Assembly: GCA_041608535.1 (NCBI GenBank)
Contig: JBFISM010000023.1
Coordinates: forward strand, 1 to 34,226
Reading direction: 5' to 3'
Length of the DNA: 34,226 nucleotides
From: JBFISM01 sp041608535
GTDB taxonomy: Bacteria > Actinomycetota > Acidimicrobiia > Spongiisociales > UBA5794
Shown here: positions 24,193 to 31,891 of the stretch, piece after piece
Layout: every line of letters begins with the position of its first letter
How positions within the stretch are numbered: the first letter of the stretch is position 1
Program-made: the position numbers and the translations under genes
The notes under the pieces: generated by a model
What the model saw: the letters and a program-made list of their open reading frames with translations, nothing else
Databases searched by the model: none
What the model was told of the DNA's origin: nothing

Positions 24193-24535
24193 CTGCCGAC
24201 AGGGTAACGAGCAGTCCGCACGAAACGTGCGACCACCGTTTGCGGCCGGATGGTGCAACCGTCACGTGAGGCGTGGCTCCCTCACCGGCTCTTGCTTGCG
24301 ACGGCATGCTCGCAGACACGGCGCCGCACACGCACCGCCCAGCTGACTCCAGGCAACGACTCTGCGAAGCGTCGGGTCTGGGCGATGTTGGCAGGACGCA
24401 GCTCGCAACAGATTCCCGATCGTCACCACGTTCGCGTCGCCGGGCTCCGCCCGGGCGCGCCCACCTGGGATGGTGCGAATGTGCACGAGCCGCGGCCCCG
24501 CCATACGACTGCCGGCTTCCGGTACGTTCGCCGTG
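24193..24535. other. 343-bp non-coding stretch before the ligase gene
   Basis: This should hold the promoter of the minus-strand ligase operon and the end of the GT4 transcript at 24536. A short hairpin CCGGGC-TCC-GCCCGG (24440-24454) lies about 80 nt after the GT4 stop and may be a weak terminator. No clear -10/-35 boxes, RNA motif or convincing short gene was seen. Confidence 0.4.
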
Positions 24536-25747
24536 TCATTCCGGCAATGGGCGCACGAGATCGAAGATTCCGCGTAGCCGGGCTATGGCGTCGGTGCTTC
24601 CGAGCAGCGACCCACCGCCCCTTGGAGGTCGCGAGGCGAACTCGGTCATCGCTACCGCCAGCCCACGCACGGTCTCTGCCGCGCCGCCTGGAGGCACGAG
24701 CTGAACGCGGCTTCGATCCACCGTCGCTCGTGCGATGATCCCGGCCCCACCGTGGTCGAGCACGATGACCGGAGTGCCACAGTACATGGCTTCGGCCAGA
24801 GCCAGCCCCCCCTCCTCACGCAAGCCTGTGAAGACGGCAGCTGCACAGCTCCGCAAGAGATCGAAGACCATCGATCTGTCAACGCGCCCGAGCAGCGTGA
24901 GCCGATGCTCAACCCCGAGACGCTGAGCCAACTCGGATACCGCTCTGCTTTCGGGGCCGTCGCCCACCATGTGTAGTGCGACGTGCTCAGGCGTCTGAGC
25001 GAGCGCGTGTACCGCCAAGCGAGGACCCTTGCGAGATTCGAGGGCGCCCACCCACAGGAGGTGGTTCCCCGGCGGATCTACACGCCCCGGTGCCGGTGGA
25101 TCCAGAAGAAGCGCGTGATTCAGCACCTCGATGCGACCGGGAGTGGCCCGACCGATCTCACGCCTCGTTTCGCCATTCTGGGCGACAGAAACATCGGCTC
25201 GTGCGGCAGTCGCCCTGGCACCCGAGACGAGCGCCATCGTGCGAACGGCGATGCGGTCAATCAGATCCACGACAACGCCGATGGGACCGAGGAATCGAAG
25301 CAACCCCCACGGCGTGGTCACAGCACCACCGACCGGCCCCCACACGCTGGGCAAACCCAGCTTGACGACCGGACTCGGCAACCAGTAGGCAGAGTAAGTG
25401 AGATGCCACGCAACATCGAAGACCGATTCCCGAACGAGGTCCGATGCGATCGTCTGGGCGCGACGCAACCAGAGTAGGTACAGAGCAAAACGACGGATCC
25501 TTCCCGCCCGTGCCAGCCCGTATCGCACCGGCTCGGGGACTTCGACGATCTCGAGTTCGGCATCGCGGTGCTCGTCCTGCCATGCCCGCAGGGCGGCGCT
25601 GTGCTCCGGACCCACGAGCACCGTGCACCGGGCAAACTGCAGAGCTGCTCTGACCGGACCCCAACCAGCACCCGGTTCTGAGCCACGTCCCGGCTCGCAG
25701 GCGTAAGCGATGATCAATAGGCGTGGCTTGGTCGGCTCATCCGACAT
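24536..25747 (-). CDS. Glycosyltransferase family 4 (GT-B fold), paralogue of the 18692 gene
   Basis: This 403-residue protein carries the same N-terminal signature as the gene at 18692 (IAYACEPGRGSEPGAGWG, residues about 13-30) and the same domain lengths. The donor domain includes LLWVGALESRKGPRLAV (about 227-243), MVGDGPESRAVSELAQRLGV (about 257-276), and TGLREEGGLALAEAMYCGTPVIVLDHGG (about 307-334), a complete GT4 active site with an E-x7-E-like pair. It probably adds one sugar of the repeat unit in the cytoplasm. Its start codon is only 11 nt from the start codon of the divergent glycosyltransferase gene at 25759. No Shine-Dalgarno sequence precedes this ATG, so leaderless translation is possible. 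Confidence 0.87.
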   Translation of the reverse strand: MSDEPTKPRLLIIAYACEPGRGSEPGAGWGPVRAALQFARCTVLVGPEHSAALRAWQDEHRDAELEIVEVPEPVRYGLARAGRIRRFALYLLWLRRAQTIASDLVRESVFDVAWHLTYSAYWLPSPVVKLGLPSVWGPVGGAVTTPWGLLRFLGPIGVVVDLIDRIAVRTMALVSGARATAARADVSVAQNGETRREIGRATPGRIEVLNHALLLDPPAPGRVDPPGNHLLWVGALESRKGPRLAVHALAQTPEHVALHMVGDGPESRAVSELAQRLGVEHRLTLLGRVDRSMVFDLLRSCAAAVFTGLREEGGLALAEAMYCGTPVIVLDHGGAGIIARATVDRSRVQLVPPGGAAETVRGLAVAMTEFASRPPRGGGSLLGSTDAIARLRGIFDLVRPLPE

Positions 25748-25758
25748 AGAGGACTCTC

Positions 25759-27000
25759 GTGGTCATCTCCGACGAGCCGGAGATTTCTCCGCCGAACACT
25801 AATCTCCGTTCGATGGCAGCATCTTCGGGAGCGTTCGATCGCGCCCTGGACATTGGGGTGTATGGAGCCCGTGGAATCCCGTCCACCTACTCGGGGTACG
25901 AGACGTTCCTCACCGTGTTGCTGCCCGAGCTGGCCGCACGCAACCATCGGGTCACGATGTACTGCCGCAATGGACACGGACCGGGGAGTGGCGAGTACCG
26001 AGGCGTCCGTGTGGTCGAACTTCCCGCGATCGAAACCAAGCAACTGAGCACTTTGTCACACGGTCTTCTCGCGTCGATTGCTGCGCGCCTGGAACGCCAC
26101 GATGTGGTGCTCGTGGTCAACGTGGCCAACGCGCTCTTCTGCATCCTCGCACGATCGACCGGCCAGCGTGTCGTCCTCAACACGGATGGACAGGAGTGGC
26201 TGCGCGGGAAGTGGGGTTCTGTGGGGCGCCAAGTATTTCGTGCGTCGGCCCGGCTCGCCGGACTCTCCAGCTCGGGCCTGATCGCCGACTCCGTCGCGAT
26301 GCGTGAGGTGTACAGGAGCGAGTTCAATGTGGACTCCACAGTCATACCGTATTGCTGGACCGACATCAGCGACTTCGAAGATGCAGGATCGGTCGACGAA
26401 GAACTCGGCGTCGAGCGGCATCGGTATTTCGTCATCGCCGGACGCATGGTCCCGGAGAACCACGCCGATGACGTGGCCGCGGCCTATGCCGCCGTCGATA
26501 CGGACTGGCCATTGCTCATCCTCGGAGAGGCCAACTATGACTCGCCGGTGACGAAACGGATCACGGCGCTCGCCGCTGAGAATGAGCGTATCCGAGCGAT
26601 CGGTCACGTGGCCGATCGGGGTCGGTTCTCGGCACTCCTCCGAGATGCGGGTGCCTACATCCACGCTCACTCTGTCGGCGGCATCAATCCATCCTTGATC
26701 GAAGCCATGGGCTCAGCAGCATTGACCGTCGCACTGGACACACCCTTCAACCGAGAGGCCTTGGGGGACACGGGGGTCTACTTCAACGATTTCGCCGGCT
26801 CACTCTCCGGAATCCTCAGTCAAGCTCCGGAGTACGAACAGCGGTACGGCCACCTGCGCACCGAGGCACGGAAGAGGGCCCTCACGCACTTCAATCGTGG
26901 TGGAATCACCGATGCTTACGAACAGCTTCTGCTGTCTGTGCACAGCAGGCCAGCCTGGGCGACGTCCGTGTTGGCTACCGTCTGGTCGGAGCCAGTATGA
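25759..27000 (+). CDS. Glycosyltransferase family 4 with DUF1972-type N-terminus
   Basis: The GTG at 25759 is preceded by AGAGGA with 5 nt spacing and gives 413 residues; an in-frame ATG at 25813 is an alternative. The N-terminal motif DIGVYGARGIPSTYSGYETF (about residues 31-50) is the hallmark of the DUF1972 group of GT4 enzymes, several of which are rhamnosyl- or galactosyltransferases in surface polysaccharide loci. The donor domain shows YFVIAGRMVPENHADDV, ILGEANY, and AHSVGGINPSLIEAMGSAALTVA (about 309-331). It is the first of four plus-strand genes (to 29737) and overlaps the next start by 4 nt (ATGA). The sugar specificity cannot be read from the sequence. Confidence 0.85.
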   Translation: MVISDEPEISPPNTNLRSMAASSGAFDRALDIGVYGARGIPSTYSGYETFLTVLLPELAARNHRVTMYCRNGHGPGSGEYRGVRVVELPAIETKQLSTLSHGLLASIAARLERHDVVLVVNVANALFCILARSTGQRVVLNTDGQEWLRGKWGSVGRQVFRASARLAGLSSSGLIADSVAMREVYRSEFNVDSTVIPYCWTDISDFEDAGSVDEELGVERHRYFVIAGRMVPENHADDVAAAYAAVDTDWPLLILGEANYDSPVTKRITALAAENERIRAIGHVADRGRFSALLRDAGAYIHAHSVGGINPSLIEAMGSAALTVALDTPFNREALGDTGVYFNDFAGSLSGILSQAPEYEQRYGHLRTEARKRALTHFNRGGITDAYEQLLLSVHSRPAWATSVLATVWSEPV

Positions 27001-27629
27001 GACGCTTGAGCATTCGCCGGCGGGGCGTGTTCGTGGCCGTCATCGGCCCAGACGGTGTGGGCAAGACCAGTCTTGCAGCCGTCATGATCCGGCGGTGGCA
27101 AGGTCCAACACGCTACGTTCACTTCCGCCCCAGACTCGACCGCCCGCTGCCAGACCAGCCCCCACAGACGTCGCCTCCCCCACCACCCAAAGCGCGCCGT
27201 CAGGGCTCACGACCCCTCGGCTGGTTGCGGCTGGGGCTGGCCGTCGTGCGGTTTTGGATCGGGTATAGCGTACGCGTCCGGCCCGCCCTCACCGAGGGCG
27301 CCCTCGTGGTTGCCGACAGGTGGAGCTTTGTATACGTCGTCCAACCGTTCGCTGCGAAGTACTACGGACCTACCGCCTTGGCGCGCTGGGCCGTGCGGTT
27401 GATGCCGAAGCCTGATTTGATTCTGAACCTCCATGCGCCACCAGAGGTCATCAGAGCCCGCAAGCCAGAGCTCACGGTCGAGGAAATCGAACGCGAGCTC
27501 GCACTCTGCGCCGATCTCGACTGGATCCACCGTCATGACCTCGATACGACCGGAAACATCGAAGCGGTCGCCACGATGGCCATGGCCAGTCTCGCTCCCG
27601 ATCGTCCGCTGGCAGACTCTGGCCAATAG
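26997..27629 (+). CDS. Thymidylate-kinase-like P-loop protein of polysaccharide loci
   Basis: This 210-residue protein has a Walker A motif AVIGPDGVGKTS (about residues 14-25), a proline-rich insert (PLPDQPPQTSPPPPP, about 50-64), then VVADRWSF (about 103-110), which corresponds to the DR(Y/W) motif of thymidylate kinases. LILNLHAPPEVIRARKPELTVEEIE (about 141-165) resembles the LID region with its catalytic Arg. The Pro-rich insert and the following helices are unlike housekeeping Tmk and fit a group seen in exopolysaccharide clusters. The start overlaps the GT4 stop by 4 nt (ATGA), so expression is coupled to glycan synthesis. It most likely phosphorylates a sugar, nucleotide or lipid-linked intermediate, but the substrate is not known. 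Confidence 0.75.
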   Translation: MRRLSIRRRGVFVAVIGPDGVGKTSLAAVMIRRWQGPTRYVHFRPRLDRPLPDQPPQTSPPPPPKARRQGSRPLGWLRLGLAVVRFWIGYSVRVRPALTEGALVVADRWSFVYVVQPFAAKYYGPTALARWAVRLMPKPDLILNLHAPPEVIRARKPELTVEEIERELALCADLDWIHRHDLDTTGNIEAVATMAMASLAPDRPLADSGQ

Positions 27630-27634
27630 AGTCC

Positions 27635-28756
27635 ATGCGCCCCACCGACGACCGACTCTCCATCGGCATCGATGCGCATGCGATCGGATCGAGGCAGACA
27701 GGTAACGAACGGGTCTTCGCCAGCGTCATCCCAGAGTTGCGTGAGATCTGCGACCACCAGCTCCACCTCTTCTTCACCGATCGCGATGCGGCCGCCGCCT
27801 GGGAAGGCATCGAAAACACGACCGTGGAGACCCTGCGCCTTTCACACCCACTAGTGAGAATCCCGGTAATCCTCCCGCGCCGGGTCCGCGAACTCGACCT
27901 CGATGTGCTGCTCGTGCAGTACGTGGTACCGCCGCGGATACCGTGTCCCGTCGTGACCTATGTCCACGACGTTTCTTTTGCGGTGCATCCTGAGTTCTTT
28001 CCGCCGCTGGAGCGTTACTGGATGCCACGCGTGATACCCGGCAGCATGCGGCGCGCCGATTCGGTGATAACCGTGTCGGAGTTCTCGAAGACAGAGATCG
28101 CTCGGCTCTACCCATTCGCAGCGCACAAGACCGTCGTGGCATACAACGGGGTCGACGCGCAATTCTTCGGTCAACCAAGCCCTTCGGACCCGAACGAGGC
28201 GCCCTATTTTCTGGCTATCGGCAACCTCCAACCTCGAAAGAACCTGGGAACGCTGATCCACGCATTTCGGCTGCTCGTAGAGCGAAGAGCCGATCTGACG
28301 CATCGGTTGCTCGTCGTCGGCGCCGACAGATACGGAGCAGAGAGCCTCAGAGAGCACTCGGCTGATCTCGAGCAGTACGGTCGTCTGGTTTTCATGGGAT
28401 ACGTGCCGGATGCCGAGCTCGTACGGCTGCTGTGCGGGGCTGAGGCGCTGGCATACCCATCGGTGTACGAGGGGTTTGGTCTCCCTGTCATCGAAGCCAT
28501 GGCGGCGGGAGTGCCGGCCCTCGTCAGCGACATACCGGTGATGCGCGAGGTCGCGGGCGATAGTGCGCTGTTCTCCACGCCCCGCGATCCGGAGGCCTGG
28601 TGTTCGGCGCTGGAACGCGTGGCTACCGACCACGATGACCGGCAGCGACTGGTCCAGCTCGGACGCACGAGAGCGGCAAGATTCACGTGGAGGAAGACCG
28701 CTCACGCTGTCCTGAGCGTGCTCGAGCGGTCCGTTCGATGTGCGCCGCATGCGTAG
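27635..28756 (+). CDS. Glycosyltransferase family 4 (mannosyltransferase-like)
   Basis: This 373-residue GT-B protein has an N-terminal domain with GIDAHAIGSRQTGNERVF (about 10-27) and VTYVHDVSFAVHPEFFP (about 107-123). The C-terminal donor domain shows FLAIGNLQPRKNLGTLIHAF (about 191-210), FMGYVPDAELVRLLCGAEAL, and YPSVYEGFGLPVIEAMAAGVPALVSD (about 274-299), including the EGFGLPxxEA signature of retaining GT4 enzymes. The N-terminal sequence is typical of bacterial mannosyltransferase-like members that use GDP-mannose, but donor use is not certain. It lies 5 nt after the TMK-like gene and 24 nt before the APH-like gene on the same strand, so all four plus-strand genes are one operon. Confidence 0.88.
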   Translation: MRPTDDRLSIGIDAHAIGSRQTGNERVFASVIPELREICDHQLHLFFTDRDAAAAWEGIENTTVETLRLSHPLVRIPVILPRRVRELDLDVLLVQYVVPPRIPCPVVTYVHDVSFAVHPEFFPPLERYWMPRVIPGSMRRADSVITVSEFSKTEIARLYPFAAHKTVVAYNGVDAQFFGQPSPSDPNEAPYFLAIGNLQPRKNLGTLIHAFRLLVERRADLTHRLLVVGADRYGAESLREHSADLEQYGRLVFMGYVPDAELVRLLCGAEALAYPSVYEGFGLPVIEAMAAGVPALVSDIPVMREVAGDSALFSTPRDPEAWCSALERVATDHDDRQRLVQLGRTRAARFTWRKTAHAVLSVLERSVRCAPHA

Positions 28757-28780
28757 ACGTCGTCTGCAGGGAACAAACAG

Positions 28781-29737
28781 GTGATCCGCGGACGCCTCGA
28801 GGCCTATCGGGCGCGTCGATGGGCCGCCTACGGGAACCCCGTCAAGCTCACGAAGCATGCAGTTGCAGCCATTGCTCACGCATCGAGCGGCCCTGTTTCG
28901 GCCCGGCTGGTGATGAGTCACCATCGGGTCTTGGCAGCCCGGCCTGCAGCGGGCCAGCTCCCGATCGGCCTCGCCGCGATGATTGAAGCGCTAGATGACG
29001 AATCGCAAATCTGGACTTGGGTCGTGCAGCAGCGTCCGGCATCCGGGCGTACCGTGATTCACGAGATCGATAGTCGCGGCCAACTCGTATCGGTAGTGAA
29101 GATCGGGAGCGCCGCGGATGCCGGTCTCGTGCGAGAAGCCGCTGTGCTGCGCGCACTCGGCGGATGGGGCGCGCTGTCTGTCGCTGTACCGCCCCTGCTG
29201 GGCGAGGCCAGCAACGACAAACACCGTGCGATCCGCACTGCCTTCGAGGTACCTCGACCGGCAACTCCACCCTACCGCTGGCCTCTCAGCCACCTGCAGC
29301 GAATTGGCCAAGCCATCACGGACCTCACTGAGGGTCTGAGAGCAAGTGCGGCGGACACCGACGGCGGCACCGGGGCGGCCGAATCTTCGCTGGCGCCGGC
29401 GCACGGGGACATGACGCCTTGGAACGTGATCCTTCCCGACACGGAACAGGCTCCAGCTCTGATCATCGATCTCGAGTCGGTTGGATTCAGACCAGCCGGT
29501 TGGGACCGTGCGAGCTTCGTCATCGAGGGCATCCGCAAGAACCACTTTGGAAGGCGAGACATCGGTGCCGTTGCGGCACCACTCGGCGCCACACCAGCCC
29601 AGCTACGCACCTACCTGCAGCACTCGTTGACGGCTCGCAGCTCCTCCGCAGGTCCTGATCGAATGGCCCAGCTTGCTCACTACCGACGGCTATCGAACGA
29701 AGCCGCCGCGTGGAACTGGGAGATCGCAAAGCACTAG
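28781..29737 (+). CDS. APH-type kinase (aminoglycoside phosphotransferase fold)
   Basis: The GTG at 28781 follows AGGGA with 8 nt spacing and gives 318 residues. The catalytic loop APAHGDMTPWNVILP (about 204-218) and the metal-binding LIIDLESVG (about 227-235) are the Brenner and DFG-equivalent motifs of the APH/choline-kinase fold. The N-lobe is less clear, with a possible ATP-lysine at SVVKIG (about 105-110). It is probably a small-molecule kinase acting on a sugar, aminosugar or choline-like group. It closes the plus-strand operon of two glycosyltransferases and the TMK-like protein, which suggests a role in building or decorating the polysaccharide rather than antibiotic resistance. It converges on the next gene with 10 bp between stops. 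Confidence 0.78.
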   Translation: MIRGRLEAYRARRWAAYGNPVKLTKHAVAAIAHASSGPVSARLVMSHHRVLAARPAAGQLPIGLAAMIEALDDESQIWTWVVQQRPASGRTVIHEIDSRGQLVSVVKIGSAADAGLVREAAVLRALGGWGALSVAVPPLLGEASNDKHRAIRTAFEVPRPATPPYRWPLSHLQRIGQAITDLTEGLRASAADTDGGTGAAESSLAPAHGDMTPWNVILPDTEQAPALIIDLESVGFRPAGWDRASFVIEGIRKNHFGRRDIGAVAAPLGATPAQLRTYLQHSLTARSSSAGPDRMAQLAHYRRLSNEAAAWNWEIAKH

Positions 29738-29747
29738 ACGGTCCAAC

Positions 29748-31760
29748 TCAATCACACGCCAGATCATCGCCACTGCCGTACACGGATTCTCTATCCTGAC
29801 CGCTGAGTGCCCGCCAGTTCGCCAGGTCATAGGTGTCTTCGTCGATACGGACAACGCTCCCAGCTCCGCCATCGACCCAAACATTGTCATCCGAGATCAC
29901 GGTCGCAAAGAATGCCTCTTCCTCCGCGGGATTGGGAAGCCTGACCAGAAGGAGCGCTTTGTCGTGACCCGCTCCGAGTGAGTTGTGCGTGTTGGCGAAG
30001 TTGGTTCCTGCGTGAAGAGTGATTGAACCGGCTGTTTCCCAGTTTGCGACGGACCTCTGGGTCTCGGCCCCGCTCACGAGAATTGCCGGGAGCAGCCAAT
30101 CGCCGTTGCCGCAATAGGCATTGTTCCAAGAGTGCACGCCCATCGAGAACGCAACGGTCAGCCCGTGAAGCTCGTTGTTGCACAGGACACTCTGTGTCAC
30201 CGTCACCGGCCCCTGCGACTTCTCGATGAGCATGCCCTCGGTCAGATTCCGGCACAACGTCGCACCTTTCACGATGATGTTCTCGTTGTCGCTATCCAGC
30301 CAGAACCCACGTGTGAGGTTGGCCACCGATCTATGACCGGTGTACATCGCATCGTGGACTGCCGAGTGCTTTATCCCGGCGGCCGTGAGGCCGTGGTAAT
30401 CACCCCAGGCCCCGCGCCAGTTGTTGAATGAAGTCTCATTGTCCTCGTACAACGCACTCTCGATCCGCCAGCCGACCATGCCCGCCACGCCGTTGTTGTT
30501 GGCGATGTTGCCGGTCACGGTGATGTGGCGGGTCCCGCTGCCCACCCACAATCCCTCACCGTTGTTCCAAGTGAACTCGTTGTCAGACAGCAGCACGTTG
30601 ATGGAGCCGCCGACCACGACAGCCGCCTTGGGTCCGTCCCCCACGGCGGGTGCGCTGCTGTGCTGGAACACGAACCCGCGCACGATCACGTTCTCGGTCG
30701 CCTCGAGACGTAGCAGCTCGGCGTGTTCGGCGATCTCGACCCTGTGGTCGGCAGGATGGCCACCGCCGCCCAGCCGCACGTAGAGGCGATCTGCCGCTTC
30801 GTCGACGAAGTACGACCCGTCGGCGACCTCCTCCAGTGTCATCACCTGATCGAGCGGATCGCCGTCGACGACCACCAGCTCTCTGCGCCGAACGATCGGA
30901 TCGACTTCGACATCCTCGAAATTGGCTCCCAAAGGCGCCAGCCCCCAGTTGTGTGTCCAGGGCGTCCAAAACCTTCCAGCCACCGTGTCTGCGTGCCAAA
31001 TCTCAGTCAACTGGGCGCCGGACCAAACTACTTCGCCTTGCTCCGCCGCTTCGATGATGAGCAGCGGGTCGGACGGGGTCGGGGTCCCGGGGACGGTGAC
31101 GGTCTCTCGATAGGTCCCTGGCGCAACGACGATCTTGACGGAGATGCCGGCACTGCGATCGGCCACCGCCCGTGCGATCGCCGCCGATATGCTCTCAACT
31201 GGTTCGATTGCCGAGCCCGGATTGTCGTCGGACGCAGCCGGGCTATTCGCATCGACATAGATCACGGTGTCGACAGACTCGGTGGGAAACGAAGCGCCAA
31301 CAGCAAACACACCGAGCGCACGGGCGAGAAAGCTCGCCATCTGTCCGCGCGTCACAGGAACTTCGGGGCAGAACTGATTGTTCACCGGTGGATTGCATCC
31401 CTTGGTTATCCCGGCCGCAGCCAGCTTGGCAATATCCCCGGCAAAAACACTGCCCGCAACATCCACGAACCCGCCGCCCTCGGACCCATCGCTGTACCCC
31501 ATCGCCCGCACCAAGAACGCGGCCATCTGCCCACGCGTAACCGGCTCCTCTGGGCAAAACCGATTGTTCACCGGTGGATTGCATCCCTTGGTTATCCCGG
31601 CCGCGCGAATGGCCTCGATGTCGGCCTCGTGGACCGAGCCTTCATCATCGACGAACGAGTTCGTGATCGGTGAGGCCGCAAAAGCGCCCGAGGTGACACT
31701 CAGCGAAGCGACGAGTACGAATGCCAGTGAGACCACGAGACGGACGGAACAGGGGGACAT
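29748..31760 (-). CDS. SLH-domain secreted protein with right-handed beta-helix
   Basis: The ATG at 31760 gives 670 residues with a signal peptide (VRLVVSLAFVLVASLSVTSGAFA, cleavage after about residue 28); a TTG 36 nt upstream is an alternative. Two S-layer homology repeats follow (about 33-80 and 93-142), each with AAGITKGCNPPVNN and PVTRGQMA, which would bind the protein to a pyruvylated secondary wall polymer. The remainder starts with VIYVDANSPAASDDNPG and has the Asn/Gly-rich repeats (VIVRGFVFQHSS, ITVTGNIANNNGVAG, LYEDNETSFNNW) of a right-handed parallel beta-helix, as in pectate-lyase-like polysaccharide lyases, epimerases and glycan-binding proteins. No lyase catalytic set could be assigned. 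It may modify or display the polysaccharide on the cell surface. Confidence 0.85.
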   Translation of the reverse strand: MSPCSVRLVVSLAFVLVASLSVTSGAFAASPITNSFVDDEGSVHEADIEAIRAAGITKGCNPPVNNRFCPEEPVTRGQMAAFLVRAMGYSDGSEGGGFVDVAGSVFAGDIAKLAAAGITKGCNPPVNNQFCPEVPVTRGQMASFLARALGVFAVGASFPTESVDTVIYVDANSPAASDDNPGSAIEPVESISAAIARAVADRSAGISVKIVVAPGTYRETVTVPGTPTPSDPLLIIEAAEQGEVVWSGAQLTEIWHADTVAGRFWTPWTHNWGLAPLGANFEDVEVDPIVRRRELVVVDGDPLDQVMTLEEVADGSYFVDEAADRLYVRLGGGGHPADHRVEIAEHAELLRLEATENVIVRGFVFQHSSAPAVGDGPKAAVVVGGSINVLLSDNEFTWNNGEGLWVGSGTRHITVTGNIANNNGVAGMVGWRIESALYEDNETSFNNWRGAWGDYHGLTAAGIKHSAVHDAMYTGHRSVANLTRGFWLDSDNENIIVKGATLCRNLTEGMLIEKSQGPVTVTQSVLCNNELHGLTVAFSMGVHSWNNAYCGNGDWLLPAILVSGAETQRSVANWETAGSITLHAGTNFANTHNSLGAGHDKALLLVRLPNPAEEEAFFATVISDDNVWVDGGAGSVVRIDEDTYDLANWRALSGQDRESVYGSGDDLACD
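31376..31604. repeat. Pair of 43-bp perfect direct repeats in the SLH region
   Basis: The 43 bases at 31376-31418 recur without mismatch at 31562-31604, 186 bp (62 codons) apart and in frame. They encode the conserved AAGITKGCNPPVNN core of the two SLH repeats. Identity at synonymous positions points to recent duplication or gene conversion between the repeats. Confidence 0.85.
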
Positions 31761-31803
31761 CGGCCGAGAACTTACAGGGAAAAGCGTCCCGATCAAGCGG
31801 AAT

Positions 31804-31826
31804 CGACAAACCCCCGCTCAGGGGGG
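31804..31826 (-). terminator. Rho-independent-like terminator after the Wzc-like gene
   Basis: On the minus strand a C5/G5 stem with a TGAGC loop is followed by TTT. It sits 66-88 nt beyond the stop codon at 31892 and before the SLH gene start at 31760, so it would separate the two transcripts. The stem is short (5-6 bp). Confidence 0.5.
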
Positions 31827-31891
31827 CATGCTCGTAGGCGTTTACACCCTCAGCGAGCTGCCAACCGGGTTCATGAGCTGTGCAACACCGT

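Noticed and set aside
28781..29737. Antibiotic-resistance reading of the APH-type kinase
   Set aside because: The HGDxxxxN motif is shared by many small-molecule kinases, and the gene sits in a glycosyltransferase operon with no mobile element or other resistance gene.
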